A stretch of DNA of 64,000 nucleotides from Phaseolus vulgaris. Taxonomy: Eukaryota > Streptophyta > Magnoliopsida > Fabales > Fabaceae. The stretch covers positions 31,712,069 to 31,776,068 of the forward strand of contig NC_023758.2 of the NCBI RefSeq assembly GCF_000499845.2, read 5' to 3'. This document shows, piece by piece, positions 34,901-47,850 of the stretch (within the stretch, counting starts at the first letter, position 1; each line of letters begins with the position of its first letter). The notes beneath the pieces are model-generated. The model made no database searches and was not told where the DNA came from. It saw only the letters and a program-made list of their open reading frames with translations. A program made the translations under genes and the position numbers.

Positions 34901-37845
34901 ATTCCCCTTAGCCTTGTAACATTCAATGCAACCTCCTATGTTTCAAATTTTTCAATGCAGATGCAATTTAAAAACAAACATGTTTATTAAGTTTGTAGTT
35001 AGTAATATTGAAGGGATAGAGAAGAAATATCAGAGAACAAATATTTCAAGTCTATCTATAATACTTCAGAGACAATTTTTTATAAATAATATGAGAAAAA
35101 TGTGGCTGCCATTGCCTAGTCATATGGGAATTATGTTTTTATTATTGAGTTATAAAGTAAGTTTCTTCACGGCTTTCATCTTGTTAGTTAAGTCAAACAC
35201 TTAGTTAATAAGGCCTATACATAATACAACATCCAAATTAACCCACCGGTGGGGGAGAGGAGATTTGAGCAAAGATCTTATGATGAGTGATAACACAGAT
35301 AATCACATGAGAGTTGATTCATGAGCCTAACAATGACAAATGTTATGCATATGCTTATACCTCTTTGAACAACAACATAAACGGCATGCCATGGTTTCAT
35401 TACACAATATACATTCTTCCATCTACAACATTCATCCAAAAAAGCAATGAAAAAAAGTGAGATACGTATATCAGATGTTTGTGAAATCCTTTTTTCATAT
35501 AATGATTTAATTTAATCAGATATTAACAATGATAGACAATATTTCCAGTACTACCTTGTTGTTGGACGTGAGGACGATTCTGGATGGAGCAGCCAAAGAC
35601 AAAAGCCAGCTTCCTTAGGGTTTTCTGATAGGAAAATTGGAGGAAGAATCCTATGTCGAAGATCAGACATTGCTGCAATATGTGTTCTTTCAGAGTCAAA
35701 ATGACCAAGTAACTGAAAAATTGACCCAAGTAAAATCAGCAGCTGAACTTGCTATGCATCAAATTGCTTCCAGTTATACCAATTATTTAATTTTAGTGAC
35801 CGGAAAGAATTTCACTAAACTCCCGCACTAGTTTTTTATTCAGCCTGAAATGAGGCAGCCACTTTGCAAAGAAATGTACTTTAATATCTGGGTTTGAGCC
35901 TTGCTAAGAAGATATCAGTAAAGTGAAGAAAAAAAAAAGAGAGAAAAACTAATAAGTTTCCAAATCAACACTAATACTAAAAAGCCAAGTTGAGCTGATG
36001 TATACAGACCAAAGCTTATTTCAATGTGTACTTCACAAGTTCATACCATAGAAACATGTTTCAATTTTGAGGAATAAACACTATAAAAGAATGCATGAAA
36101 ATTGCATTATAAATGGAAGCATCATGAACTTGTCTACACACCTCAAAAAGGAGGACACCAAGACAGTAGATATTTGATGATGTTGTGTAACCTCCCTCAG
36201 GACTTGTGTACCATTTATTTTCAAATTTTTCACATGATGTCAATGGAATTTGACCTGCATTAGATACATGAGGGATGCTAGACATTCTTCCAATGTTATA
36301 TTTAGAAAATTGGGGATCTTCCTCATATTCATTGTAAAAATCTTGTGGTCCGCTATGAAGTTTCCTATCACTTGCAGTTTCAAGACCCAAGTCACCACCG
36401 GTAACTCTCAAATTCTCATTAAGCCGTTGCTTCTTTGACCCTAAATCATGAGAGGGATATGTTACTTGCTCTGACAGTCTTTTTCTAACAACAGAACTAT
36501 CTACGTGGACAACTTCAGAATTTACAACACCATCCACCATTCGTTTTTGAACAGGTAAACCAAGGTACATGACTTGGTTTGATGGTGACAATTTAATATA
36601 AGATGGACACAGGTTATGCAATGCAACTCCCTGAGAGTGAGAGTTGTCCACCAAATCCACAATCTTCCTAAATATATTCAAACTTTCCACTTTGCTAGTT
36701 TTGTGGTGCCCATGTTTCAGCCATTCTCTCAAAGTCACACCATTACATTCAGACCTGCCAGATCTAGGCATAGCACCACATTGAGAAGAAAAATTTGTAG
36801 TTTTGGAACCATAGCCCACAGATTGATTAGAGTTCAAGTGAGTAACAATACCAGTCTTCATCTGTTTCTGATCAGTACCAGTGTTATTCTTCATCTGATT
36901 CTGATCTGTGCCAATGCTAATCTTCATCGGATTCTGATCTGTGCCAATGCCAATCTTCATCTGATTCTGATCTGTGCCAATGCCAATCTTCATCTGATTC
37001 TGATCTGTGCCAATGCTGGTCCTAGTTTGATTCTGATCAGTGCCAATGCTGGTCCTCGTCTGATTCTGCAGTGTGCCAATGCTGGTTCTCATCTGATTCT
37101 GTTCTGTGGCAATGTTAGTCTTCATCCGGTTTTGCTCTCTAGACTGAACACAGAAGGCATCATACGACGGACCTTTATAGACAATACCCTTACCCTTCAG
37201 TGTATTTTTTATGAAAAACTCTGCAAATCCTGATTGGGATATAATTTTTGTCCGTATTCCTTGACGAACATCACCTGCACCCTCTTTATTTTCAGCGGCT
37301 GCCAAGTGCTCCATGACATTGCTCTGGCCATCACTGAGAGATTTTCTGGCCAGCATCTCTGGGAAAGATGAGGATCCAATATCCTCCCGAGCACTGGATG
37401 TGGCCTGAACACTGTTTCTAGTTCCAATATCACTTAGTGAATTTCCAACTCCTGAATTACTTGCTCCCTGATAAAAATTCTGCCAATGGTTCAGCCGATT
37501 AAACATTTGCCCTCGGTTGTTTGATGTACCAATATCCAAACTTGAGCCATTGTAACTTTTTACTGTTAATTCTTCGACCATAGCATCACCATCATCCATA
37601 AAAAGGCTTACACCAGGATGCTGTGATGTATCTGCATGGTCAATACCTTCAACTACATTTTTACCATGTAGAACATCATCATATTCCCGAGGTGGTAAGT
37701 GCGAGTAGTCCTGCTTAACAGGGATACGGGCTTCTTGGGATTGCAAGATTTTTCGGCATTCCGTGTGAGGTAAATCTTTGTTCTGGCGCTGCGAATCCTC
37801 AGCAACCTCCAATTGTGTTGCCTCATCGACCAATTCTTCATCCAT
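28975..37845 (-). CDS. SPA2: SPA-family protein (SUPPRESSOR OF PHYA-105 related, SPA2-like)
   Basis: Seven coding exons, read on the minus strand: 37845-36142, 35712-35555, 34366-33529, 32185-32039, 30195-29878, 29582-29523 and 29166-28975. All introns have GT-AG ends and phases join to 1138 aa. SPA proteins bind COP1 and form the CUL4-linked E3 ligase that degrades light-signalling factors such as HY5 and CO in darkness. Visible parts are a divergent kinase-like N-terminal half (for example GVTLREWL near residue 369, and [21 protein letters not shown] near 545-568), a coiled coil at about 650-690, and C-terminal WD40 repeats from about 815 ([25 protein letters not shown]). A 33-bp minisatellite lies in exon 1. 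The N-terminal sequence resembles SPA2-type proteins as I recall them, so the paralogue call is tentative while the family call is firm. The length exceeds Arabidopsis SPA1/SPA2 by roughly 100 aa, about the size of the repeat. Confidence 0.92.
29167..36141 (-). other. Introns of the SPA gene
   Basis: Introns are 29167-29522, 29583-29877, 30196-32038, 32186-33528, 34367-35554 and 35713-36141. They are AT-rich and contain no conserved ORF. The third-from-last intron (30196-32038) holds a 51-bp tandem duplication at 30808-30909. Intron 34367-35554 lies between the kinase-like and coiled-coil parts. Confidence 0.85.
30808..30909. repeat. 51-bp tandem duplication inside a SPA intron
   Basis: The unit beginning CATAAATGAGGAACC at 30808 is repeated exactly at 30859. 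Both copies run to AAAATCAAA, and the sequence then diverges after CAT. Confidence 0.9.
36832..37125 (-). repeat. 33-bp coding minisatellite in SPA exon 1, about nine copies
   Basis: An 11-codon unit with consensus M(K/R)(T/I)(S/G)IGTDQNQ is repeated about nine times in frame, covering residues about 241-338. End units are more diverged (NIATEQNQ at the start, GIVTHLN at the end). Middle units are almost identical (two [11 protein letters not shown], two [10 protein letters not shown]), which points to recent unequal exchange or slippage. The encoded stretch is polar and probably unstructured, between the N-terminal motif and the kinase-like region. Confidence 0.92.
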
Positions 37846-38520
37846 GCTGTAGCTTTAAGTTCAACAATCACATATCCACAGCAGCAAATCTATCAATCAA
37901 AACAAAACACAAACAAAAACTGCTTACAAACAACATCGACCAATCTGCCAAATAAATTTAAAAAACGCGTCATTAAATATTCATTAATTACCATTTATAG
38001 TTACAATCAGAATAGAATAAAAAGAAATACATGCTATGCAATTTGCAGATTCGGAAAGTGAAATTCCAAAAAATAAAGAGAACAATGGACATGATTATTA
38101 TAACCTCGCAGGTGAATCTCATTTCAATTACAGAAAATAAAAAAGCATAATAAACAATTAAACATGCGAAAACGATGAAGGTGGAAGAGATAAGCATGTA
38201 AGTAATGGAATTAAATTGAGGAGCAGAAAAAAGCGCGAGAAAGGAAAAGTTAGGTGGAAGCTAAGGGAGTGGCAGAGAAGAGAACTTACAGAAAAGCGAT
38301 TCTGTGGTGAGAGGTAAAGTCGGTGATACCAAACTATAGAGGGAAAGAAGAAGGAAATAAAAGTAGAAGTTGTGTTCTGACAATACAGACCCAGTGGTAT
38401 TGGCTAATAACAATGGAATCATGAAGAATGAATGAACAAGTGAATTCAAGATAACGGTGCAAGCCTTCATTATTGAATCCGCCCGTACTCACTCGACCCG
38501 ACCCGACCCGACTACCTGTT
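37846..38520 (-). promoter_or_regulatory. Probable 5' leader and promoter of the SPA gene
   Basis: The start ATG at 37845 lies in a GC-ATGG context, just after possible AG acceptors (for example CTACAG ending one base upstream of the CATGG), so a leader intron is likely. A less AT-rich stretch at 38210-38520 fits the untranslated first exon and core promoter. A CGACC/ACCCG pentamer run lies at about 38493-38512. The transcription start is not fixed. Confidence 0.4.
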
Positions 38521-41500
38521 CATCTTTCCATCGTTATTAAATAATATCATACATAAAATTTAAATATATTTTAACTAATCTCTTGTTATGAATTAAAAAA
38601 AATTAATTTTGTATCAAGTATTCAAAGTGAAAGTTATACTGGTTATTTGGTGATTTTAGTTTTAAGTTCAAAATTATAATAATTGATTGTTTTCTAAACA
38701 AAACTGTTTATTCTATGTTTTTAATATAATATTAATTCATAAAATTTAAGAATTATTTGGTTTGAGACAAATATTTTCTATTTTTTTAATTCCAAAAATA
38801 TATACCTTTTGTTTCTTATTTTAAAATTTTCAGAACAAATAGTACAAATATTTTAAAATTTAAAATAAAAAATAACACTCATTTCTCTATTCACTTTTTC
38901 TACTTTTTATTTATTTTCTTATTGGTCATATTTATTCCCGTGTCTTTTTTTTTTGTAAGAAAAATTCGCAGTTTATTGAAATAGATATCTCTATAACGAT
39001 TACACTTTTTTATGTACTATTTAGTTACTTTATTAATCAAAATATCACAATATTATATTTTATTATATTTTCTAATCAGCTTTGGCTACTTGCAATGCTT
39101 GCAATAAATTTCCAGAATCCTTATATTTATTCTATCATTGTAAAAAAAAATTACATTAATCAATTAAAAATCACTTTAAATATTATTATTATGACAATTT
39201 ATAATTGAATACGAGTGTAAAAAAACAGAAGCGCGTTGTAATCAATTTCTCTATATATTATATAAATCAGTTTTATATCGTAACGGTGTAAAATAAACTT
39301 GTAATATTATTTTATAATAGCTCTCACTTTATTAGATAAATTTAACAATTAAAAAAATGTTGAATTTCTTTATTACGTAATAAAATGATTCTTACTAAAA
39401 TTATAATTGAAAAAAAATTATAGCTAATTTTTTTTTTGTCTTTTAATCAATCATTGTTTTTTTTAAGTGTTATTCCTATTTTGAACTCAAATTAAAAAAT
39501 AGTATTGTTAGGGTCAATCATTTTATTTAAAATATTGTTTGTATTATTTGTTTTAAAAATTGATACACAGTTTATTTTTAAAATGCACATCAATGGATTG
39601 GAGAAGATTTGGAGAGGAAAGAGTAATATAAATTATAATTGATTTCGACTTGTAAACAACTAGGTACTAAAAATTATATTTTTTAAATAATATGTTTTTA
39701 ATATTTTAAAAGACCTTTTTCATAAATACAATTTTCGGTTGATTTGACTATTAAATGAATTATTTATTTCTACAAACAAAATTAGCATAAAATATCAAAT
39801 CGAATTCACATCTTGATTTTGCGTTCCCCACTTTAGAAAAAAAACGACAAATGGCAATGGATGTTCCACGTAGATTCACTTTAGAGTGCTACAGGCCCAA
39901 AACAGAAGGCAAGCATCGTCGTCCACTAATCTGTGATATTTTCTGTTTTAAGGTTCCAATTTTTCTGTCATTGTCAAGAACATGTTTGCAAGGGTTTTCT
40001 ATAAACGGTAACACCATTGTACGGAAAGTAATAGCACCAACCCAATACCACAGTTAATGTCCACAATACTTTATATTAAAAGTTAAAATGTTCTAGGTTA
40101 AGGTTATATTTGTTTGGTTCTTTTTACAGAGTAATTTGTTTCTTTTGGAAAAGGAAACAGGAAGCACGTAAAAATTATATTAAAGCTATTTGATAATGAA
40201 AAATTAAAAAATATTTTTTTTTCATATAAATTAGTAAGAAAGAGGTATACCTTTCAGAAAACAAAAAAAATGGATGATTTGTAGTAATGATGTTAAGAAA
40301 AAAATTAGTAATTTATAATATGTTATATTGCTGATGTATGTGTTGTTTTTGTAAACATGGATACTTTAAGTGGGGTATTATACTACTAAAATGAGATAAA
40401 AATATTTTTTAGTAACTGTAAATATTATCTTATGAATCAATTTTATAAGATGAAATTATACTTAAATTATACTTTTTTAATAGGTACCATAACCATATAG
40501 AATTTATTCTATCAAAATTTTGTTGGATTATGTGACTGCTACCAACTCGACTTCTATGTGAGAAACGGGTCAAACGCAAATTTTTGTCAAGGATTTTACC
40601 TTACAAGAATGTGGGATTTCATGGAGGGATTAGTGTAGAGTCGGTTAACAAAGGCGACAACGGATATCTTATTGTTCAATTGTTGAATTTATACCAAACT
40701 TCTTAAAAATGGTTCAAGTAGCACTTTAGTGACTCGTCTTCCTTCTACTTAATGTTGAAGAGATATTTAATCAGTAATTACTTTTGTTAACAAACAAAAG
40801 TCACTTAGAAATGTGTTGAATATATAAATCGATTTTGTAAGATTTTTTAAATTTAAAGTTTTTTCTTACGCTTTTATATAAAAATATTAATTTTAAAATA
40901 TAAATAAATATAAAATATATTATTATAAGTAATATATATATATATACTCCATTAAAGCAAGAGGTAGGTTAGAAGAAAAAAGTTAATTTAGTTTTTTTTT
41001 ATTATAACTTCCCTTCCAACCTTTTAAGAAAAAATATTATTATTTTCTCATACAATCACTTTTATTATACAAATCATAGAGAGAAAATTACTGTCTCTGT
41101 ATTTTTCAAGGTTCATCTTATTTTTTCTCATATGAAAAAAAAATAACAAAAGCACCACCTACAACAATTTTAAGGAGAATTGTTTGATGGGAAGGGATAA
41201 GTTTATTGTCAAACAACAAAGGTGGGAAAGTTGTCTACAATCAATATTAATTAGGAAATGTATTTTTATGATTTTTTCTATAGATGAAAAATATTTTTTA
41301 AGATAGAATATATATTAATATGTGTGTGTTTCTTTATTTAGACTATCCAGTCTTAAAAAATTCCACTTATGAATATGTTATAATTTTGATATATAAAATA
41401 CAAATACAATAATTAAACTTGTATAATTTCAACATTAAAATCAAACTCGAAATTAAGTGTGGAAGATAAACAAAAGAAAAATACAAGAAAATAAAATTTT

Positions 41501-42644
41501 GTAAAGTATATATAGTTTTTTAAAAGTTCATATTTTCTTCAAGCTATATTGTTTTTTAATCTAATGTGTTTTTAACATGGTTTTATTTTACAATAAAAAA
41601 TATTTATTTATACTATAAGTTTGTTATGCTTCTCAAAATAGTGTGTAATTTGTGTCATTTTAACTTTTTTCTGTTCAAAACAAACTTATTGTTTACAAGT
41701 TTTTAATAATTTTGTCTCTTCAAAATCCACTAATGCACCCTTCGACATCCAGACTTTCAAGAAGAGGCGTGTCAATAAATTTGAAACGTACACTCCTTTC
41801 AATATTATTGAAATAATAAGTTTTCAATCTCAAGCTAGTCTGAGAGTCCAGCCCACGCCTTGCCCTCTATGCGTTGATCTCATTAAGAGGTGTTAGTGTG
41901 GTTTAGGGTTTAGCGTTTATGATTATAAAGGTTTTGAAAGGCGATTGGTGTGGTTTTCTCTAATGCAAGCTCTCCAACCTTTGTAGGAAATTCCTTGTAA
42001 AATCAAAGTCTTTTTCCATAATATATGTATGATAAATAGATGAAGTAAGATAAACGAATAACAAAACTTGACACAAAAGATTTTGTAAACCTTACCCATG
42101 AATAAGGCACGAGAATCCTCAACTAAAGGCACGTTCAAGTGGCTTTTGCTGCTAATAAGGTGAGGAGGTTCTTAATTATTTTTTATTTATCATTTTTAGG
42201 AAAAAAAAGGTACTCGACTATGGACTTAAAATTGTTCGTTCGTTGCCAATATATGGGGATTTTTGGTGTAAAGTTTGGATAAAAGAAAATGTATTTCTGG
42301 GTGTCTTGAAGTGAACATTTCAATTTGAAAAAATAAATGTTTTTGAAGAAGGAGCTGTGAATGGTGAATAGAGGACCATGTTGGGCTTTGTTCAACGAAA
42401 CCCAACGAACCTCTAAATCATGTTTCAACTGATAAAAATACATAAAGATATTTGTGGTATACCTAATGTGAAAATGATGATAAAGTATTTGAAAGACTTT
42501 TAGAAAAGCCTAACTATTTGGGTGCAATTGGCTCGGTGCCACATTAATGACGATGAACACTCAATACTTAAACGGTGACAGTGGAAATAACTTGTCAAGT
42601 TATTTAAAGAAGAACTTGTATACAAATTTAAAGTGTTCATTGTT

Positions 42645-43212
42645 CTAAAATGGTTTTGTGAAAACACGATAAGACTTACCACATGGTTTAACCGCTATAA
42701 ATTCGCCCATAAGTTTCAAGCAAATGATAAATGAGGATACAAACTCCCCGACCTTTTCCCTCGAGGTTAAGTCAGGGGGATAAGAGGCAAATTCATTAAG
42801 CACCCATGAGTACTTGGGAACAAAGATAAGAGGAAACTTATCCTCTCTCTTCATCTTGGCTAAACTTAGCCCAAAGGTCTCTGCTTCCATGATAACTTGA
42901 GAGGAGACTTTTCATTTTCTCAAAGGAACAACAATGACCTTATTTTTTCCTTGACATGATAGAAACTGACGCGTCAACAATCAGATTGGGAGGAGCAACT
43001 TCCTTCACGGAGTCCCCTTCAATTGAAAATGAGTCTATACGACTCTTTGAGTAGTCATTTTCGATGGAAGCAACCTCTTTGCTTACTAGAGAGTTATTCC
43101 TTTTAGAGCAATCAAAATGTGAAGACAAAGAAGAAGTCAATAAAGATACGTACTTAGAGAGAATGGAAGCAAAGGAGAAGGACGAATGAAATGCTCGAGC
43201 AAGTACCAACAA
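42645..43212 (-). pseudogene. Broken coding remnant, possibly retroelement-derived
   Basis: Two adjacent minus-strand reading frames, 43212-42940 (about 90 codons) and 42890-42645 (about 81 codons), have protein-like composition and read in the same direction, separated by ~50 bp and a stop. The second contains charged and hydrophobic alternation (KREDKFPLIFVPKYSWVLNEF) that looks like a once-real protein. I do not recognise the family; gag-like plant transposon protein is a guess. The low GC content and interruption argue that it is dead. Confidence 0.3.
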
Positions 43213-45944
43213 GAATCAAGGAGCAAAATATGCAAGAAATGAAAATACTTTGACTTTTATACATGTTTGAAGATGTTTCACTTTCTCGCGCAAGGATAAG
43301 TCTAGCGCAAAACGCAGTTTTGAAACATCATGTCCTTCTAGGATAACGTGGCAAGATTTGGGTGAAATGCAATCACTTGACTAACGTAATACCTCGAGAG
43401 TATAAAAACTCATAATTACATATAAAAATCATCATTAATGCTTTTGGGAATTCATACTGTTTCACAATAATTATTTAATTATACTAAGCTATAACCATCA
43501 AGCTATATGTATGGTCACAAAATTCGACCTAATGCTAGTCATGAAAATATTATCACAACTTAAAAATTCAAAATAAAAACTTCGTTTGTTGTAAAACCAG
43601 GTTCTTGAGCTTAGAGGCTTTATACTACCCAATACTAGAAATATGTTTGTCAAGTGATAACAATATATACTTAGATCATTGTTATTCTCTTGTTCACCGA
43701 GAGTTTGATTGTTAACTAGGTTCTAATTCCTATGAAAGTCATTAGAAGACTAAATAACACTTTGAACAACTTGTTCTTTTGTCACAAACACTTATACATA
43801 AGAGGAAGACTTCATGTGATATATTGTAATAATAAAGAACACAAAATTTGCTATATAGAACCACCCAACTTCATTAAGAAGCCTACCATGATCTTTGTGA
43901 AGGATATACTTAAATTATTTCGAGAATTTTTGGTAATTGTTAAAGTCCTCATTAGATAGAGAGAAAGTCTAAAGTTATCTTATAGTTTTTATTTTCACAC
44001 AAACCAAACACATGAATTTGTTTTGTTGATATTTCTCTTTAACTTGTTGTTTTCAATTTGTTATTCGTGCTAGTGAATCTTGATCCCGTTAATATCTTTT
44101 AAAACTAAAATAAAATAAAATAAAAAGTGTTTTAAAAGATTATTTTTTTATATTATGTTATTTGATTTGAAGAATGTAAATATAAAACAGTATTATAACT
44201 TAAATAATTAATACCTCCAGATCTAAACCTTAAACCTTAACTATAGTTATTAATTATAATAAATTAATTTATATATGTAAAAGTAATAAACAATTTTAAT
44301 GTATCCAATTAAAAAATTCATATAATTAACTATATTTAAAAAAAAGACACACACGTATATAAATTAAAAAATAAAGTTTGTGGGTTTAGCAAATCTCGAG
44401 TACGAAGCTTTCTTAAAAAAATAATGACATTACTTAATAGGAATTTCAATCGACTTAGTGATATTCTTTTTGTTTATATCAAACGTAAATATTTATTAAA
44501 TATCTAATTTGAATATTTTATATTTTAAATGATATTTTTTGTTTATGCATAATCAGATGTCCTATTACACGTGACATTCTCATTATTGGGTATTCAGATT
44601 TTCATTCTTCACTGTAGGACTATATTTTTATATTTAAGTCATTTATCGTATAAGTAAATGATATATTTGTAGGAAGTTAAAATTTTATTATATTTATAAT
44701 GAGGGTATTGAATATTTACTTGTATAAATAATTAAGTTACATCCATGTAAATCCAGATGTCTTGTTTATTATTTAAGATTTGTTAATTACATTATTAAGA
44801 CATTGATCTTAAGAATTAATAATCCATCCATGTTCAGAAAAACATTTTAATTGATGTCACAAGACTTCCGCATGTAAATAATACTTTGAAAAGTATTATG
44901 GCTAAAATAGATTAAAACATATTTTGTTAAAAAACAATAATAAAAAAACATATATTGTTTTAGTACGAACAATGAATATTTGTCTTTTAATATAATTTCG
45001 TACATATTTAAAATAACGTTATAAACAATTAGACGGTGAACTGTTAAAAGATATAAATGGCTACAACATGTCCACCAATTATGTATAAAAACATATTTAT
45101 ATGTTAGTTTAATTTATATATTTTTAATCAATATTGAGTCACATTATTATTTTTTAAATATTCTTTCCAGAATAAAATGGTTAAAGGTTACATTGTTGAA
45201 AAATATATTTAAAAACATTTATAGTTTTTAACACATATTTTTCTCTTTATATGATTTATTCCATATGTTTAATTTATATTATATTATACTAGCAGCAGGT
45301 AGCAGTTACACAGGTGCAACTGCATTGTTCTCTTTTATTTAACTTTGTACATATAGAAATAATTTTAGAATGAGTTGAAATTAAAAAGAAAAAATAACGT
45401 GTAAAAGAAAAATAATGAATTGATAAATAATTTTTTTTTTTATCTGGTTTGAGTCTTTTTTTTCAAGTTTTTTCTCTTCTTCCATTAGTAAATTTGAGAA
45501 CGGAGAATGTGATGATGTTCAATTAAGGTTATGATTGACTTGATGGTAGATACAAAAGAATAATGACTTTACCAAATAATATAATTGCTTGAAATGGAGT
45601 GATTAAAAATAAATATTACTTTATTTAATATGTGAGATTTGATGTGGGAATGTGTGAGAGTATGCTCTCTCTTACTTTGTTGTCTTAAAACAAAGAATTA
45701 AATGAAGAACTAAAAGTTAATTTGCATTATAAAACAGTACATTAATATTAATTTAATTTTTTTTTAAATATATTTTTTAAGTAATTCATATGAATTGATA
45801 AAATATTCTATTATACTAATAAAATGAAATATATTAAATAAATGTAGAATTAGAAAAAAATTGTATATAAAAAAAGTATTATAAAGTGAAATTTTCTTTA
45901 TATATAGGATAAATATAAATATAGATAATTGTATAGTAATAATC

Positions 45945-46075
45945 TATATCTATATATATATATAATCTATATCTATATATCTATATATATATATAATCTA
46001 TATCTATATATCTATATATATAATCTATATCTATATATCTATATAATCTATATCTATATATTTATATATATCATA
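45945..46075. repeat. Complex TA / CTATAT microsatellite
   Basis: Blocks of ATAATCTATATCTATATAT alternate with (TA)n through about 130 bp. The higher-order unit (AATCTATATCTATATAT plus a variable TA tail) recurs at least five times. Confidence 0.9.
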
Positions 46076-47040
46076 TATAAAGGGAATTCCCCACTTTAAC
46101 TGCTCTCAAATTTTATCCTATTTTATTCTTAAATTAATATTTAATTTTATTTCATTATTTTTGGTATTCCATCATTTTCTTCTTTTTAAAAATATTTGGA
46201 ATAAATGTAGGAGCGGTTTTGAATTAAAAGAGATGGTTTATTTTGGAAATCAATTGCTTAAAGAGAGAGTGTCTCTTCAAATCATGAGAGAGTAAAAAAA
46301 AATTAGGAAACGTAAGTAAGTAGTGGCCAAACACAACCATTTACAATAACCAACTATTATAAAAAATCTAAAGTAAGCGTCCAACGTCCACAACATCCAT
46401 TTCGCCTTTTCATCAGCCTCCACTCTTTCTCAGTGCTATCTCATGAGAGTATAAAAGAAACACGAAAGAAACCTATATAATTTTGATTATTTAATTATTG
46501 GAAGAGCAAGTGGAGGCGGAAGAAGTAAAAAATGGAGAAGCTGATATAGGTGAAGGAGAATCAACTGTTCTCCCCAACCTTTCGCGACCCCTTTCACTTA
46601 TCTCAACCACATTGATTCTGACCTCGCTTGCTTAAACCTTCCCGGAGGTTTCACTTTTATTCTTTTTTTTCTCATTCTACTATATTCATTCATCTTCACC
46701 CCCATTAATTTGGGAAAAATGATTATTAACGTAACACTGATTTGTTTGTTTGCTTATTCATGTGTTTTGTTTGAGTTTTGGCAGGAAGTTATTTTTTTCC
46801 CGTGTATGTAAGGTAAAACAATTATTTCAATATTTAGCTTTTTTTGGATGAGTTATATATGTAATCACTTTTGTTGTCATATTAAATCATTATCTTATTT
46901 TATATTTAGTACATTACTGCTTCTCAGTTATGATAGTTAGCAAGTTACATGGAAGAGAAGACAATTGGACCTTGGTTTCTAATTAGTATCTTTTGTCTTC
47001 CAAGTGTTAGGCATGATGATTGATATGTTCGAAGGAGATT

Positions 47041-47212
47041 AGGTGGTGACTCCTTATATTAAAGTTGATCCAGCTGTTGGTGTTGATGCTCAACCCAACA
47101 ATGATCTAGTAGAGTCTGAAACATCTAAAACACTGACTACTAATGATGAAGCATCTGAAGAACCGGTGATTGACCATTTTGACAATGAGGCACCGCCAAC
47201 CACGATTGACTA
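47041..47212 (+). pseudogene. Acidic C-terminal-like coding fragment without an identified upstream exon
   Basis: From about 47045 to the stop TAA at 47210-47212 a plus-strand frame reads VVTPYIKVDPAVGVDAQPN and then an acidic Ser/Thr/Glu-rich tail ending PPTTID. It lacks its own ATG. The region 46380-46650 upstream is also less AT-rich and has a possible untranslated or short exon (around 46533-46648). This could be the last exon of an unrecognised small gene or the relic of one. The evidence is only composition and reading-frame length. Confidence 0.3.
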
Positions 47213-47546
47213 ATGTATTTCCATATTCGTGAAATGTTTGGTCTGATTTGTTAGGGTGATGAGTGGAGAGGATTAAATATAGTATAAAAGTATTCCACAA
47301 TATTATTTTTTTTCTTTTAATTCTCATGATTTTTAATTTCATACTTTTTTTTTAATATTGGAAAAATGTTGAATTCCCATTTCATGTTATTTTAAAGTTT
47401 GCATGCCTGCATATTACTGATGATAATTAAGTTTCTATTCCTACTATATTTCTTATATTTTTTCTTAAACTCTCTTACTTAAGTATAAAGTACTGGAAAG
47501 AAAAATTATTGTTGGCTAACTATATCTCATTGGTTATTTCGTCATT

Positions 47547-47850
47547 TTATAATTACTTAAATTTAAAACTTAAAAAAATAGTTAATATTAAATTTGAAAG
47601 AAGTTTACTACATTTATTATTCCTAATTACTCACCACTATTGTAGTAGTTTTAAAATTTATTTAAGAAACCGTTTTTATGATTTTCCACTACACATAAAC
47701 TACTTACCATACTTTCCACTTTTTCCCTCTTTCCTTTCCACATTCTTTTTACCATACTTCCCACATTTTGTGAAAAATTGATATATTATAGAAAAAATAA
47801 TAAAATTAATAAGAAAAAAAGAGAAAACTGGAGAGATGAATAAAGATTAA
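47547..47850. repeat. Diverged dispersed repeat, copy 1
   Basis: Matches 49039-49310 in direct orientation through several long blocks: ACTTAAATTTAAAA, TTAATATTAAATTTGAAAGAA, TTTTAAAATTTATTTAAGAAACC, ACACATAAACTA and AATAAGAAAAAAAGAGAAAACT. I estimate identity at roughly 75-80% by eye. No ORF is shared, so it is probably a non-autonomous element. Confidence 0.7.
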
